Made by a program: the position numbers and the translations under genes. Shown here one piece after another: positions 31,957 through 40,646 of a DNA stretch of 45,838 nt. How positions within the stretch are numbered: position 1 is the first letter of the stretch; each line of letters opens with the position of its first letter. Under the pieces are notes generated by a model. It was not told the origin of the DNA. It did no database searches and worked only from the letters and a program-made list of their open reading frames with translations. Origin of the DNA: Eubacterium sp. CAG:180 (GTDB lineage Bacteria > Bacillota > Clostridia > Oscillospirales > Acutalibacteraceae); contig HF993136.1 in assembly GCA_000432435.1 (NCBI GenBank), positions 173,132 to 218,969 of the forward strand, written 5' to 3'.

Positions 31957-34203
31957 TTAAAGTGTAAGCTGCTCGCCGACATCATCAGCCGACAAAGTCG
32001 CACCGGCGGCAGGCAAGGTTCTCGTCCTGTATCTCGCAGGCTTTACAAACTCACCGTCGGTATACTCTTTTACGGAAGACACCCTATGCCCTTTTTTAAG
32101 AGTCATAACCGATACGCCCATAGAATCCTTGGTCGTTTTGACGGCTATTGCACCGGTATTGAGAAGAAGAATTCTGCCGGAGGTGGACTTCATAACATAC
32201 TCCTTATCCTCAGTCACACAGAACATATTGACTACCGGGAATTTCTCACAATACGCCTTAATCAGCTTCTTGCGGTTCGTTTTAGTCTCATAGGCGGAGA
32301 GGTCTATTTTGGCAAGCTTGCCGTTTTCAAAGAAGAACAGCATAAAGCCCTTATAGTCTGTTGTAACCGCCATATACACGGCATTTTCATCGGGCTCCAT
32401 CTCAAGCTTTGAAGCCACATAATCGCCGAGAACACTCGCCTTGCTGTCGTCAAAGTCAGCAGCTTTGGCTTTATAAACACGGTACTTATCGGTAAAGAAC
32501 AAAAGCTCTGTATTGTTTGCAGCCTCAACGGTCTCGATTATTTCATCGTTTTCCTTTAGCTTTTGCTCACCGCTCATACGCAGTGACTGCGGAGTTATCT
32601 TTTTGAAATAGCCCTCCTTGGTAAAGAATAGCGTGACGGGATAATTCGGTATCTCCTCATCGGGCTCCGATTCATCATCTATATCACTCGTGTAGATTAT
32701 TTCCGAACGACGCGGCTTATCGTAATTTTTAACGACATCCGAAAGCTCGTTTACGATAATTTTTTTAACTCTTGAGCGACTTGCGAGAATATCCTCCATA
32801 TCCTCGATTTCGGCTCTCAGCTTTTCTATATCTTCCGTTTTCTTTAAAATATACTCACGGTTTAAGTGGCGCAATTTGATTTCAGCCACATAATCCGCCT
32901 GTATCTTATCTATTCCGAAGCCTATCATCAAGTTCGGAACAACCTCGGACTCCTCGTCCGTTGAGCGTATTACTTTTATTGCCTTATCAATATCGAGAAG
33001 AATTTTTTGAAGTCCCTCTAAAAGATGCAGCCTGTCTTTTGCTTTGGAAAGGTCAAAAAAGACGCGGCGATTTACACATTCGGTACGGAAAGCTATCCAT
33101 TCCAAAAGCAGCTCGCGCACCCCGAGGACTCTCGGCGTTCCTGCTATAAGGACATTAAAGTTACAGCCGAATGAATCTTCAAGCGGAGTCATTTTATAGA
33201 GCTTTTTCATAAGCTTGTCTGCATCTGTGCCGCGCTTTAAGTCGATTGTTATTTTAAGACCCTTTTTATCGGTCTCGTCGCGGATATCGGAAATTTCCTT
33301 AGCCTTGCCGCCCTTTGCGAGTTCGACTATCTTATCGATTATCGCCTCCGTAGTGGTGGTCGCCGGAATTTCGTATATATCAATACAGTTATTCTTTTTA
33401 TCATAGCTGTACTTTGCGCGAATTTTGAAGCTTCCGCGACCCGTGCGGAATATCTCGTTCATCTTATCTTCATCGTAGAGTATCTGACCGCCGCCTATAA
33501 AATCGGGAGCCTTTAGCGTTTCGGTTATATCGGCGTCGGGGTCCTTTATAAGCGCCACGGTAGTATCGCAGATTTCTTTCAAGTTGAACGAACAAATATT
33601 TGAAGCCATACCGACGGCTATACCCATATTGGCATTTACAAGCACCGACGGAAATGTAACGGGCAAAAGCGTGGGCTCGGTCATGGTATTGTCGTAGTTC
33701 GGTACAAAATCGACCGTGTCCTTATCTATATCGCGGAAAAGCTCGGCTGAAATCGGGGCTAATTTTGCCTCGGTATAACGCGAAGCCGCATACTGCATAT
33801 TTTTTGAATACGATTTACCGAAGTTACCCTTTGACTCAACATAAGGGTGAAGGAGCGACTCATTGCCGCGAGCCAAACGAATCATCGTCTCGTAAATTGC
33901 CGCGTCGCCGTGGGGGTTCAGCTGCATGGTTCGGCCGACTATATTGGCGGATTTTATAGTGCCTCCCTGAAGCAGCCCCATTTTATACATAGTATAAAGC
34001 AGCTTCCTGTGTGACGGTTTAAAACCGTCTATTTCGGGAATGGCACGCGACATAATAACACTCATGGCATACGGCATATAGTTAACTTCAAGCGTATCGG
34101 TTATATGCTGCTCTACCACCTCGCCTGCACCGAGAATATGAGCGTTTATGTTAAGTTCCTCCGAATTTCGGTCTGTTTCGTTTTTCTTGGTTCTTTTAGC
34201 CAT
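31957..34203 (-). CDS. parC: Type IIA topoisomerase subunit A, divergent ParC/GyrA-like
   Basis: 748 residues. It is the DNA breakage-reunion subunit that forms a 5'-phosphotyrosyl bond to pass one duplex through another. The winged-helix core is clear: MPYAMSVIMSRAIPEIDGFKPSHRKLLYTM, then NPHGDAAIYETMIRLA and the catalytic Tyr143 in SRYTEAKLA. The positions matching E. coli GyrA Ser83 and Asp87 are Ala101 and Glu105. The usual GNFGSIDGD stretch is GNFGKSYSKNMQYA. The C-terminal beta-pinwheel is present but lacks a GyrA box (QRRGGKG), which argues for relaxation/decatenation rather than supercoiling. It lies 31 bp downstream of its partner gene. It may be topoisomerase IV or an additional type IIA enzyme. 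Confidence 0.88.
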   Translation of the reverse strand: MAKRTKKNETDRNSEELNINAHILGAGEVVEQHITDTLEVNYMPYAMSVIMSRAIPEIDGFKPSHRKLLYTMYKMGLLQGGTIKSANIVGRTMQLNPHGDAAIYETMIRLARGNESLLHPYVESKGNFGKSYSKNMQYAASRYTEAKLAPISAELFRDIDKDTVDFVPNYDNTMTEPTLLPVTFPSVLVNANMGIAVGMASNICSFNLKEICDTTVALIKDPDADITETLKAPDFIGGGQILYDEDKMNEIFRTGRGSFKIRAKYSYDKKNNCIDIYEIPATTTTEAIIDKIVELAKGGKAKEISDIRDETDKKGLKITIDLKRGTDADKLMKKLYKMTPLEDSFGCNFNVLIAGTPRVLGVRELLLEWIAFRTECVNRRVFFDLSKAKDRLHLLEGLQKILLDIDKAIKVIRSTDEESEVVPNLMIGFGIDKIQADYVAEIKLRHLNREYILKKTEDIEKLRAEIEDMEDILASRSRVKKIIVNELSDVVKNYDKPRRSEIIYTSDIDDESEPDEEIPNYPVTLFFTKEGYFKKITPQSLRMSGEQKLKENDEIIETVEAANNTELLFFTDKYRVYKAKAADFDDSKASVLGDYVASKLEMEPDENAVYMAVTTDYKGFMLFFFENGKLAKIDLSAYETKTNRKKLIKAYCEKFPVVNMFCVTEDKEYVMKSTSGRILLLNTGAIAVKTTKDSMGVSVMTLKKGHRVSSVKEYTDGEFVKPARYRTRTLPAAGATLSADDVGEQLTL

Positions 34204-34234
34204 TTTCCGACTCTCCTGATTTGCCGTGATAACG

Positions 34235-36220
34235 TTAAGAAAGGTCAGTCATATCAATGTACTGAGCACCGTTTTCGGCAATATAATCTTTTCTGCCCTG
34301 TAAATTGTCGCCGAGTAAAAGGTCAAATTTATCGGCGACAGCCTCGGGTGAATAATCCGGCTCGACCTTTATAAGACGACGGGTTTTGGGATTCATTGTG
34401 GTAAGCCACATCATCTCGGGTTCGTTTTCACCGAGACCCTTTGAACGCTGTATGGTATATTTTCTGTCTCCGATTTCAAGAAGGGCATCCTGCTTTTCCT
34501 TTTCGGTGTAGCAAAACCAGGTCTCGTCCTTGCAAGTTATTTCGTAAAGCGGAGATTCGGCTATAAACACCTTACCCTCTTTTATAAGCGTGGGCATAAG
34601 ACGATAAATCATCGTTAATATCAGCGTCCGTATCTGATAACCGTCAACGTCGGCATCGGTACAAATTATGACCTTGCTCCAACGCAGATTATCCATATTG
34701 AAAAGCGACAGATTTTTATTTGCCTTGGAGCTTACCTCAACGCCGCAGCCGAGCACTTTGATAAGGTCTGTTATAATGTCGTTTTTAAATATTTTGGGGT
34801 ATTCGGCCTTAAGACAGTTGAGTATCTTCCCTCGTACCGGCATAACTGCCTGAAAGGCACTGTCTCTCGCCTGCTTACAGGCACCGAGAGCCGAGTCGCC
34901 CTCCACTATGAATATTTCACGCTCCGAAACGTCCTTTGAGCGGCAGTCAACGAATTTTTCGATTCTGTCAGTCATACTGTTGCCGCTTTGAAGCGTCTTT
35001 TTAATGTTGAGCCTTGTGGATTCGGCCTTGACGCGCGAACGCATATTTATGAGCACCTGCTCGGCAATTTTTTCGGCGTCTATTCTGTTTTCTATAAAAT
35101 ACACTTCAAGCTGATGGCGGAGAAAATCCGTCATAGCCTCCTGAATGAATTTATTGGTTATAGCTTTTTTGGTCTGATTTTCGTATGACGTCTGAGTTGA
35201 AAAGGATGACGAAACAAGCACAAGACAATCCTCCACATCCTGGAAATTTATCTTGCTGTCGCTCTTTAAATACTTGCTGTTTGCTTTTAAATAGCTGTCA
35301 ATCTGCGAAACGAACGCACTTTTTACAGCTTTTTCGGGAGCGCCGCCGTGTTCAAGAAAACTGGAATTATGGTAATACTCCTTAAGCTGTTTTTTATTGG
35401 AAAAACACAGCGCAACATTGAGCTTAACCTTGTATTCGGGCAAATCGGCTCTGTCTCTGCCCTTTCTCTCACCCTGCCAAAACTGCACGGAAGAAAACGC
35501 ATCGTCGCCGACAAATTCCTTTATATAATCGACTATACCGTTTTCGTAGCAGTATTCGTATTTATCAAAGCTCTTTTCGCCGATTTGATTGCGAAGAACG
35601 AATTTTATTCCCGCATTTACAACCGACTGCCTTAATATAGTCTCCTGATAGTATTCAAGAGGAATATCAATATCGGTGAACACCTTGATATCCGGTTTCC
35701 AGCGTATTCTTGTACCGGTATCTTTTTTATTGTACGGTTCCTTTTGAAGCTCGCTGACGGGCTCGCCCGCCTTAAAATGTATCTCATAGCGAAATCCGTT
35801 TTTGTGCACCTCGGCATCCATATACTCCGAAGCATACTGTGTGGCACAAAGTCCGAGTCCGTTAAGTCCGAGTGAATACTCGTATGTTCCGCCGTTGTTT
35901 GTATTATATTTACTGCCGGCATACATCTCACAGAAGAGCAGCTCCCAGTTCCAACGCTTTTCCTTTTCGTTGTAGTCCATAGGCATACCTCTGCCGTGAT
36001 CGACAACCTCAACGGAGCCGTCGAGAAAACGGGTCACGGTTATCTCTTTACCGTAGCCCTCTCTTGCCTCGTCTATGGAATTTGAAAGTATCTCAAATAC
36101 AGCGTGCTCACAGCCCTCAATACCATCCGAGCCGAAAATAACGGCAGGGCGAAGCCTAACTCTGTCAGCACCCTTTAGCTGCGAAATACTTTCTTCATTG
36201 TATACCGCTTTTTTTGCCAT
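34235..36220 (-). CDS. parE: Type IIA topoisomerase subunit B, divergent ParE/GyrB-like
   Basis: 661 residues. It is the ATPase and TOPRIM subunit. GHKL ATPase motifs are LSNSIDEA (45-52), DHGRGMPMD (74-82) and the glycine-rich lid GLNGLGLCATQYAS (118-131). The TOPRIM acidic residues are in EGDSALGACKQARD (from 440) and TDADVDGYQI (521-530), with PVRGKILNCLKA between. GyrB and ParE normally read EGDSAGGxAKxGRD, IMTDADVDGxHI and QRYKGLGEM; here the last is QRSKGLGENEPEMMW. All catalytic residues remain but the surroundings are unusual. It is the first gene of a two-gene operon with the A subunit. Confidence 0.88.
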   Translation of the reverse strand: MAKKAVYNEESISQLKGADRVRLRPAVIFGSDGIEGCEHAVFEILSNSIDEAREGYGKEITVTRFLDGSVEVVDHGRGMPMDYNEKEKRWNWELLFCEMYAGSKYNTNNGGTYEYSLGLNGLGLCATQYASEYMDAEVHKNGFRYEIHFKAGEPVSELQKEPYNKKDTGTRIRWKPDIKVFTDIDIPLEYYQETILRQSVVNAGIKFVLRNQIGEKSFDKYEYCYENGIVDYIKEFVGDDAFSSVQFWQGERKGRDRADLPEYKVKLNVALCFSNKKQLKEYYHNSSFLEHGGAPEKAVKSAFVSQIDSYLKANSKYLKSDSKINFQDVEDCLVLVSSSFSTQTSYENQTKKAITNKFIQEAMTDFLRHQLEVYFIENRIDAEKIAEQVLINMRSRVKAESTRLNIKKTLQSGNSMTDRIEKFVDCRSKDVSEREIFIVEGDSALGACKQARDSAFQAVMPVRGKILNCLKAEYPKIFKNDIITDLIKVLGCGVEVSSKANKNLSLFNMDNLRWSKVIICTDADVDGYQIRTLILTMIYRLMPTLIKEGKVFIAESPLYEITCKDETWFCYTEKEKQDALLEIGDRKYTIQRSKGLGENEPEMMWLTTMNPKTRRLIKVEPDYSPEAVADKFDLLLGDNLQGRKDYIAENGAQYIDMTDLS

Positions 36221-36298
36221 TTAAATAAACCACCTTTTAAATTCCGAGCGGCGGAAAAAATGCACGCAGGAAAATCCTGCCGAAAAATACCGCCATAT

Positions 36299-36328
36299 AT
36301 TTTACACTATATATAGCGGTCAAGTCAA
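36299..36328 (-). promoter_or_regulatory. Candidate promoter of the topoisomerase operon
   Basis: TTGACT (36328-36323), an 18-bp spacer and TAAAAT (36304-36299) on the minus strand, leaving a leader of about 75 nt before the ATG. Confidence 0.5.
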
Positions 36329-36387
36329 GTTATTTGCCTTTTTAAACGGATATTTAGGGCTCATACGCCCAAAGCAGACAGCTCAAG

Positions 36388-36606
36388 TCAGCTTTTATCG
36401 TCATCGGTATGCTTTTTAACCTTATGTTTATTTCCGTTTTCATCAACGATATACGTATTTTCAAGATTTGCGACAAGATTTCTTTTAAAAGAGTCGATAT
36501 ACTCGCGGCGCAAAATTGCCTGCTCCTCCTTTTCTTCGGGAGTAAGCCCATCCCCTTTTTGCTTTTTGGCAAGGAAGTTTATACGCTCAATTTTACTTTG
36601 CTCCAT
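36388..36606 (-). CDS. UPF0291/DUF896 (YnzC-like) small protein
   Basis: 72 residues: MEQSKIERINFLAKKQKGDG, then LTPEEKEEQAILRREYIDSFKRNL, ending in a charged tail. This matches the two-helix hairpin family typified by Bacillus YnzC. The function is unknown; YnzC relatives lie next to SOS genes in Bacillus but no such neighbour is present here. The open frame is longer (to 36681), but the ATG at 36606 has a GGTG site and the family's normal N-terminus. Confidence 0.88.
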   Translation of the reverse strand: MEQSKIERINFLAKKQKGDGLTPEEKEEQAILRREYIDSFKRNLVANLENTYIVDENGNKHKVKKHTDDDKS

Positions 36607-36637
36607 AATCATCACCACGTAAAGGTTATTTTTTATT

Positions 36638-36666
36638 ATTTTATAATATTTTTTAAATAAAGTAAA
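36638..36666 (-). promoter_or_regulatory. Promoter of the UPF0291 gene
   Basis: TTTACT (36666-36661), a 17-bp spacer and TAAAAT (36643-36638) on the minus strand; it diverges from the plus-strand promoter 16 bp away. Confidence 0.55.
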
Positions 36667-36681
36667 GGAGCGGCTCAACAC

Positions 36682-36710
36682 TTGAAAATATTAAGTGAAT
36701 ATCATATAAT
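36682..36710 (+). promoter_or_regulatory. Promoter of the YjjG-like and cca unit
   Basis: TTGAAA (36682-36687), a 17-bp spacer and a perfect TATAAT (36705-36710), 28 bp before the ATG at 36739. Confidence 0.75.
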
Positions 36711-36738
36711 TTCATTATGATGAAGGAAGGATTACGAT

Positions 36739-37413
36739 ATGTTTAAATATGTTCTGATAGACATTGACAATACGCTTTTGGATTTCAACAAATGTGCCGA
36801 AAAAGCTATGACAAACGCTTGCAAAGCTTGCGGAGTAGGTTTCAAAAAAGAAATGCCGTCGGTTTTTCATAAAATCAACGACTCTCTCTGGCAAAGACTC
36901 GAAACGGGAGAAATCACAAGGGATCAAATACACGAAAAACGGTGGAATATGGTTTTTTCGGTTATGGGTATCACTTTTGACGGACGTGAATTTGAAAAAG
37001 AATTCGTAAAAGGGATATATGACAGCCACGAGCCTGTAAACGGAGCTGTGGATACGGTTAAATATCTGTCAAAAAAATACATACTCTGTGCCGCAAGCAA
37101 CGGTCCCTTTGAGCAGCAAAAGCACCGACTGACACTTGCCGGAATGATAGACTGCTTCTCTCACCTTTTTGTTTCGGAGAGAATAGGCATACAAAAGCCC
37201 CAACGGGAATTTTTTGAGCGGTGCCTCAATGAGCTGCACGAAACCGACAAATCAAAATTTATACTTATAGGCGATTCGCTTACTGCCGATATATCCGGAG
37301 GGAAGAGCTTCGGAATCACCACCTGTTGGTATGACCACAACGGCACGGGATATGATAATGTGGGCGCGGATATAAGAATTGACAGTCTCTCAGAAATCAA
37401 AAGCATACTTTGA
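36739..37413 (+). CDS. YjjG-family HAD nucleotidase
   Basis: 224-residue HAD-IA hydrolase. Motif I is IDIDNTLLDF, with Asn where most HADs have Gly, a mark of the YjjG/YfnB group. The helical cap follows, then motif II (AASNGP), Lys in IGIQKPQREFF and motif IV IGDSLTADISGG. E. coli YjjG dephosphorylates dUMP, dTMP and damaged pyrimidine nucleotides, a house-cleaning role; the same is likely but unproven here. It is the first gene of a two-gene unit with cca. GGAAGGA precedes the ATG. Confidence 0.88.
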   Translation: MFKYVLIDIDNTLLDFNKCAEKAMTNACKACGVGFKKEMPSVFHKINDSLWQRLETGEITRDQIHEKRWNMVFSVMGITFDGREFEKEFVKGIYDSHEPVNGAVDTVKYLSKKYILCAASNGPFEQQKHRLTLAGMIDCFSHLFVSERIGIQKPQREFFERCLNELHETDKSKFILIGDSLTADISGGKSFGITTCWYDHNGTGYDNVGADIRIDSLSEIKSIL

Positions 37414-37422
37414 GGAATTATT

Positions 37423-38751
37423 ATGATAAAGCTCCCCGAACAAGTGAACAAGGCAATATGCCTGCTGAAAAACAGCGGTTTTGAAGCCTATGCCGTCGGC
37501 GGCGCGGTTCGTGATTGTCTGCTAGGCAAAGTCCCGTTTGACTGGGACATCACAACAAGCGCACGCCCCGAAGAAACCGAAAAGGTGTTTTGCGGCGAAC
37601 GGATAATAGAGACAGGTATAAAGCACGGGACGGTAACTGTTATAATTGACGGTATGCCGCTCGAAATAACCACTTATCGCATAGACGGCGACTATACAGA
37701 CCACCGTCATCCGCAAACGGTATCATTTTCGGATAACCTCAGAGACGATCTCTCAAGGCGTGATTTCACAATAAACACACTTTGCTGTAATTGCGACGAC
37801 AAAATAATTGATGCTTTCGGCGGCAAAGACGATTTGAAGAACAAAATAATACGGTGCGTCGGCGACCCGGACACACGTTTTTCGGAGGACGCGCTCAGAA
37901 TAATGCGTGCCGTCCGTTTTTCGGCGGAGCTCGGATTCAAAATAGAAAAAAACACATCGGACAGCATACTGAAAAACAGGCAGCTGTTGTCGGATGTGTC
38001 AAAAGAAAGATTACAGGTTGAATTCACAAAGCTTATCACGGGAAAATACGCAACCGACGTTATACGGAAATATCACGCGGTTATAGAGGTATTTATCCCG
38101 GAGCTTGCCCCACTTGCAGAATGCGAGCAGCACACAAAATATCACAAATACGATGTGTTCGAGCATACGCTTCACGCCGTAGACGCAATAGATTTTAATG
38201 ACAGAATTTTGCGTCTTACAATGTTTTTCCATGATTTCGGAAAGCCCGACGCCAAAACCACTGACGAAAACGGCACTTCGCACTTCAAAGGTCATGCCGT
38301 GATAAGTGAAAAAAAGACGCGAGACATTCTTAAAAGGCTGAAATTTGACAATAATACAATAAACGAGGTATCAAAGCTCGTTTTGATACACGATATGAAA
38401 TCCCCACGCGACAAAATTCAGGCAAAAAAAATGATGTGCAGTCTCGGAGACGAAACATACCTTAACCTTATAAAAATCAAACGCGCCGATAACATGGCAA
38501 AGGCCGATCCGCACGCAATAGACGAAAAGCTTAAAAATATGCGTTCGTTCTATGAGGAGATAAAGATAAACAACGAGTGTTATAATTTAAAATCTCTCGC
38601 AGTAAACGGCGATGATATTAAGGCCTTCGGCATAGCCGAGGGAAAAGAGATTAAAAGCTCGCTTGATTTTTTACTTAACGGCGTTATAGAGGGTAAGTGC
38701 CAAAACAGAAAAGACGTATTGTTGGAATATCTGAAAGAAAATACAAAATAA
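37423..38751 (+). CDS. cca: CCA tRNA nucleotidyltransferase
   Basis: Class II enzyme that adds or repairs the 3' CCA of tRNAs, 442 residues. The head domain has GGAVRD (26-31) and catalytic DWD (40-42), followed by RRDFTINTL and EDALRIMRAVRFSAELGF. The neck and body are followed by an HD domain (FEHTLHAVDAI, MFFHDFGKP) typical of Firmicutes forms. The start lies 9 bp after the upstream stop, with AGGA before the ATG. The tRNA-Pro gene in this window already encodes CCA, so repair is one plausible role. Confidence 0.94.
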   Translation: MIKLPEQVNKAICLLKNSGFEAYAVGGAVRDCLLGKVPFDWDITTSARPEETEKVFCGERIIETGIKHGTVTVIIDGMPLEITTYRIDGDYTDHRHPQTVSFSDNLRDDLSRRDFTINTLCCNCDDKIIDAFGGKDDLKNKIIRCVGDPDTRFSEDALRIMRAVRFSAELGFKIEKNTSDSILKNRQLLSDVSKERLQVEFTKLITGKYATDVIRKYHAVIEVFIPELAPLAECEQHTKYHKYDVFEHTLHAVDAIDFNDRILRLTMFFHDFGKPDAKTTDENGTSHFKGHAVISEKKTRDILKRLKFDNNTINEVSKLVLIHDMKSPRDKIQAKKMMCSLGDETYLNLIKIKRADNMAKADPHAIDEKLKNMRSFYEEIKINNECYNLKSLAVNGDDIKAFGIAEGKEIKSSLDFLLNGVIEGKCQNRKDVLLEYLKENTK

Positions 38752-38753
38752 TT

Positions 38754-38797
38754 AAAAGCACCGCGATTTTGGTAAAAAGAATCAGCGATGCTTTTTT
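38754..38797. terminator. Bidirectional terminator between cca and the LRR-dockerin gene
   Basis: Stem AAAAGCA-CGC-GATT / AATC-GCG-TGCTTTT with single mismatches and an 11-nt loop, ending in TTTTTT on the plus strand and T-rich sequence on the minus strand. It sits between convergent genes. Confidence 0.7.
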
Positions 38798-38798
38798 A

Positions 38799-40148
38799 TT
38801 ATGCCATAAGACCGCATGACCTGCGAAGCAGTAAAACCGCGTCGCTCTCATCTACGGCTCCGTCTCGGTTTAAATCGGCCTCTTTGAGTTTTATCGGAGA
38901 CAAGCCTGTTAAGCCCACCGAATATTTAAGCATTATAACAGCGTCCGCACTGTTCGTTTTACCGTCTGAATTCACATCGCCGAAATTCACTCGCGCAACG
39001 TAATAATAATCCGTTTTGCCTTTGCGTATGCGAATACCTGCACCGTCCTCGACAACGGCGAAATCAGGCAAAATATTGCCGTTTTCATCAAACACGGTCA
39101 ATTCATCCGCAGCATCGATAACTCCTTTGAATACCAATATCTCCTTTAGCGTTTGTACCGTAACACCGACTGCCGTATTTACAACACCGGTTTCTTTCTC
39201 CTCGGACACACAATCGAAAGACACCGTTGCATTTCTTATGCCGATTGCCGCTTCGGATGAAAACGCGGAGCTTCCGTATATTGCATAAAGTGAGGTACAT
39301 CCGTCTAATGCCGTAGCCGACATCTTCAGAGCTTCGCTGAAAACGGTAACGGTTTTTAAAGACGTACAGCGCGAAAAAGCTTCGTCTGAAACAAGCTCAG
39401 TATTTGGGGGCAAAGTAACTTTTTCCAAAGAAGTATTTACCGAAAAGGCAAAAGCCCCTATCTCTTTAAGAGACGGTGAAAAGCTTATCTCCGAAAGTGC
39501 GGCACAATTATAGAACGCTCGATCCCCTATTGTTTTTACGCCGCGAAGCTCAGCTTTTAAAAGAGACGAACAATTTTCAAACGTGCTTGTATGAAGTTCC
39601 GTAACGCTCTCGGGCAACATAACTTTTTGTAACGCAGAGCAACCGAAAAAGGCTTTCTCACCGATAAATGCCACTCCGTCGGGAATTACGGCGAAAGAAA
39701 GCGACGAACACCCTTTAAAGGCTCCCTTGCCTATATATGTAACTCCTTTTTTAAGCTCTGCTTTTTTTAAGGAATAACAGCCCGAAAAGGCATTGTCGCC
39801 TATCTCGTTTAAATTCGCGCCGAAGCTGACATATGACAGAGCCGTGCAGTCGGAAAAAGCGTTTTTGCCGACTGCGGTGACGGAATCGGGTAAGCCGATA
39901 AATTCCACGGTTCCGTTTGACGAAAATGCGTAATCGTCAATCGCCGCCACCGTTTTGCCCTTAATTTTTTCTGGTACCAAAATCGTATCGCTCACTCCGC
40001 GGTAGCCGCTTACGCAAACCTTTCCGTTCTTAATATAATACACAAAGTCGCTGTCACCCGAGGCAAAAGCATCGAGAGGCAGCGACAATATAACGCAAAT
40101 AACCGCAAATGCAACTATTGACTTTATTTTATTACAAACAGCTGTCAT
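38799..40148 (-). CDS. Secreted leucine-rich-repeat (BspA/LRR_5) protein with C-terminal dockerin
   Basis: 449 residues. A signal peptide covers 1-29. About nine LRR_5 repeats (about 55-300) show the recurring pattern IGDxAFxGCxSL followed by a short beta strand. A linker domain (about 325-385: VTVQTLKEILVFKG, IRIRKGKTDYYYV) is often seen before dockerins in ruminococci. Residues 387-449 form a type I dockerin with two calcium loops, GDVNSDGKTNSADAV and ADLNRDGAVDESDAV. LRR_5 domains mediate surface adhesion; the dockerin should let the protein plug into a cohesin-bearing scaffold. A GGAG site precedes the ATG. TGA-TACAAT (40186-40178) may be its extended -10. Confidence 0.92.
   Translation of the reverse strand: MTAVCNKIKSIVAFAVICVILSLPLDAFASGDSDFVYYIKNGKVCVSGYRGVSDTILVPEKIKGKTVAAIDDYAFSSNGTVEFIGLPDSVTAVGKNAFSDCTALSYVSFGANLNEIGDNAFSGCYSLKKAELKKGVTYIGKGAFKGCSSLSFAVIPDGVAFIGEKAFFGCSALQKVMLPESVTELHTSTFENCSSLLKAELRGVKTIGDRAFYNCAALSEISFSPSLKEIGAFAFSVNTSLEKVTLPPNTELVSDEAFSRCTSLKTVTVFSEALKMSATALDGCTSLYAIYGSSAFSSEAAIGIRNATVSFDCVSEEKETGVVNTAVGVTVQTLKEILVFKGVIDAADELTVFDENGNILPDFAVVEDGAGIRIRKGKTDYYYVARVNFGDVNSDGKTNSADAVIMLKYSVGLTGLSPIKLKEADLNRDGAVDESDAVLLLRRSCGLMA
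38802..38990 (-). other. Dockerin type I module
   Basis: Residues 387-449 of the LRR protein. Two 12-residue Ca-binding F-hand loops (D-N-D-K-N-D and D-N-D-A-D-D at the ligand positions) are each followed by an amphipathic helix (MLKYSVGL, LLRRSCGL). The near-symmetric duplication is diagnostic. Confidence 0.92.
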
Positions 40149-40378
40149 TTCATTTCTCCGCCCCTTTTATGAGCTTGATTGTATCACCTTTTTCGGCTTT
40201 TTTCGGAATTTGTGCTGATTTATCACATAACCTCATTTCCGCCGCTTTATATTCTTTTTACAAAACATCGCATTCAAGGTAACAAACGGCGTCACAAAAC
40301 AATATGCGGCTAAATGCCGACAAAAACAACACACCGGATATTGGTTGTGTGCTGCTTTTTGTTCTGATTTATATTTAA

Positions 40379-40501
40379 AACAACACTTTTTACTGCTTAT
40401 TAAATATCAACGGTCAGGCTATTCAGGACTATAACTCATTGACATTTATTTATGCCGATGATATACTTCTAATGTTCGCTCAGGGAGCGATTGTTCAGTA
40501 A
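40379..40501 (+). pseudogene. Decayed reading-frame fragment
   Basis: 40 codons open between two stops. The translation includes NGQAIQDYNSLTFIYADDIL and ends AQGAIVQ. There is no ribosome binding site or suitable start. It reads like the end of a real protein rather than random sequence, but I do not recognise the family. Confidence 0.3.
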
Positions 40502-40507
40502 AGACGT

Positions 40508-40556
40508 AAGCCGAACAGGGTGCAGACTGAGAAAGCTGTATCTTGTTTGGCTTTTT
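40508..40556 (+). terminator. Terminator-like hairpin upstream of the MATE gene
   Basis: A 10-bp outer stem AAGCCGAACA / TGTTTGGCTT (one G-U) with a partly paired interior (CAG / CTG), followed by TTTTAAAT. It either ends the decayed fragment's transcript or acts as an attenuator in the MATE leader. Confidence 0.6.
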
Positions 40557-40575
40557 AAATATAACATTGCTTTTG

Positions 40576-40584
40576 TGCTACAAT
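40576..40584 (+). promoter_or_regulatory. Probable extended -10 promoter of the MATE gene
   Basis: TGC followed by TACAAT (40579-40584). No good -35 is seen 17 bp upstream, so it would rely on the extended -10. Confidence 0.45.
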
Positions 40585-40646
40585 TCTAAGAAAACGGATG
40601 CATAAATTAAAAGGATAACGCAAGTGATTTTCAGGAGAATATTAAA

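Larger units (their letters stand above)
40149..40646. other. 500-bp intergenic region before the MATE gene
   Basis: No complete gene is visible. It holds the LRR gene promoter, a small GC hairpin (near 40310-40325), an imperfect hairpin with CTGCTTTTTG after it (about 40330-40362), a 40-codon open stretch without a start (40379-40501), a strong terminator-like hairpin (40508-40556) and the probable MATE promoter. It marks the change from core to accessory DNA. Confidence 0.6.

Noticed and set aside
40431..40470. Reverse transcriptase from the YADD match
   Set aside because: Only one short motif is present, without the flanking RT blocks, in a 40-codon stretch. Chance similarity is likely, so it was kept only as an unidentified fragment.
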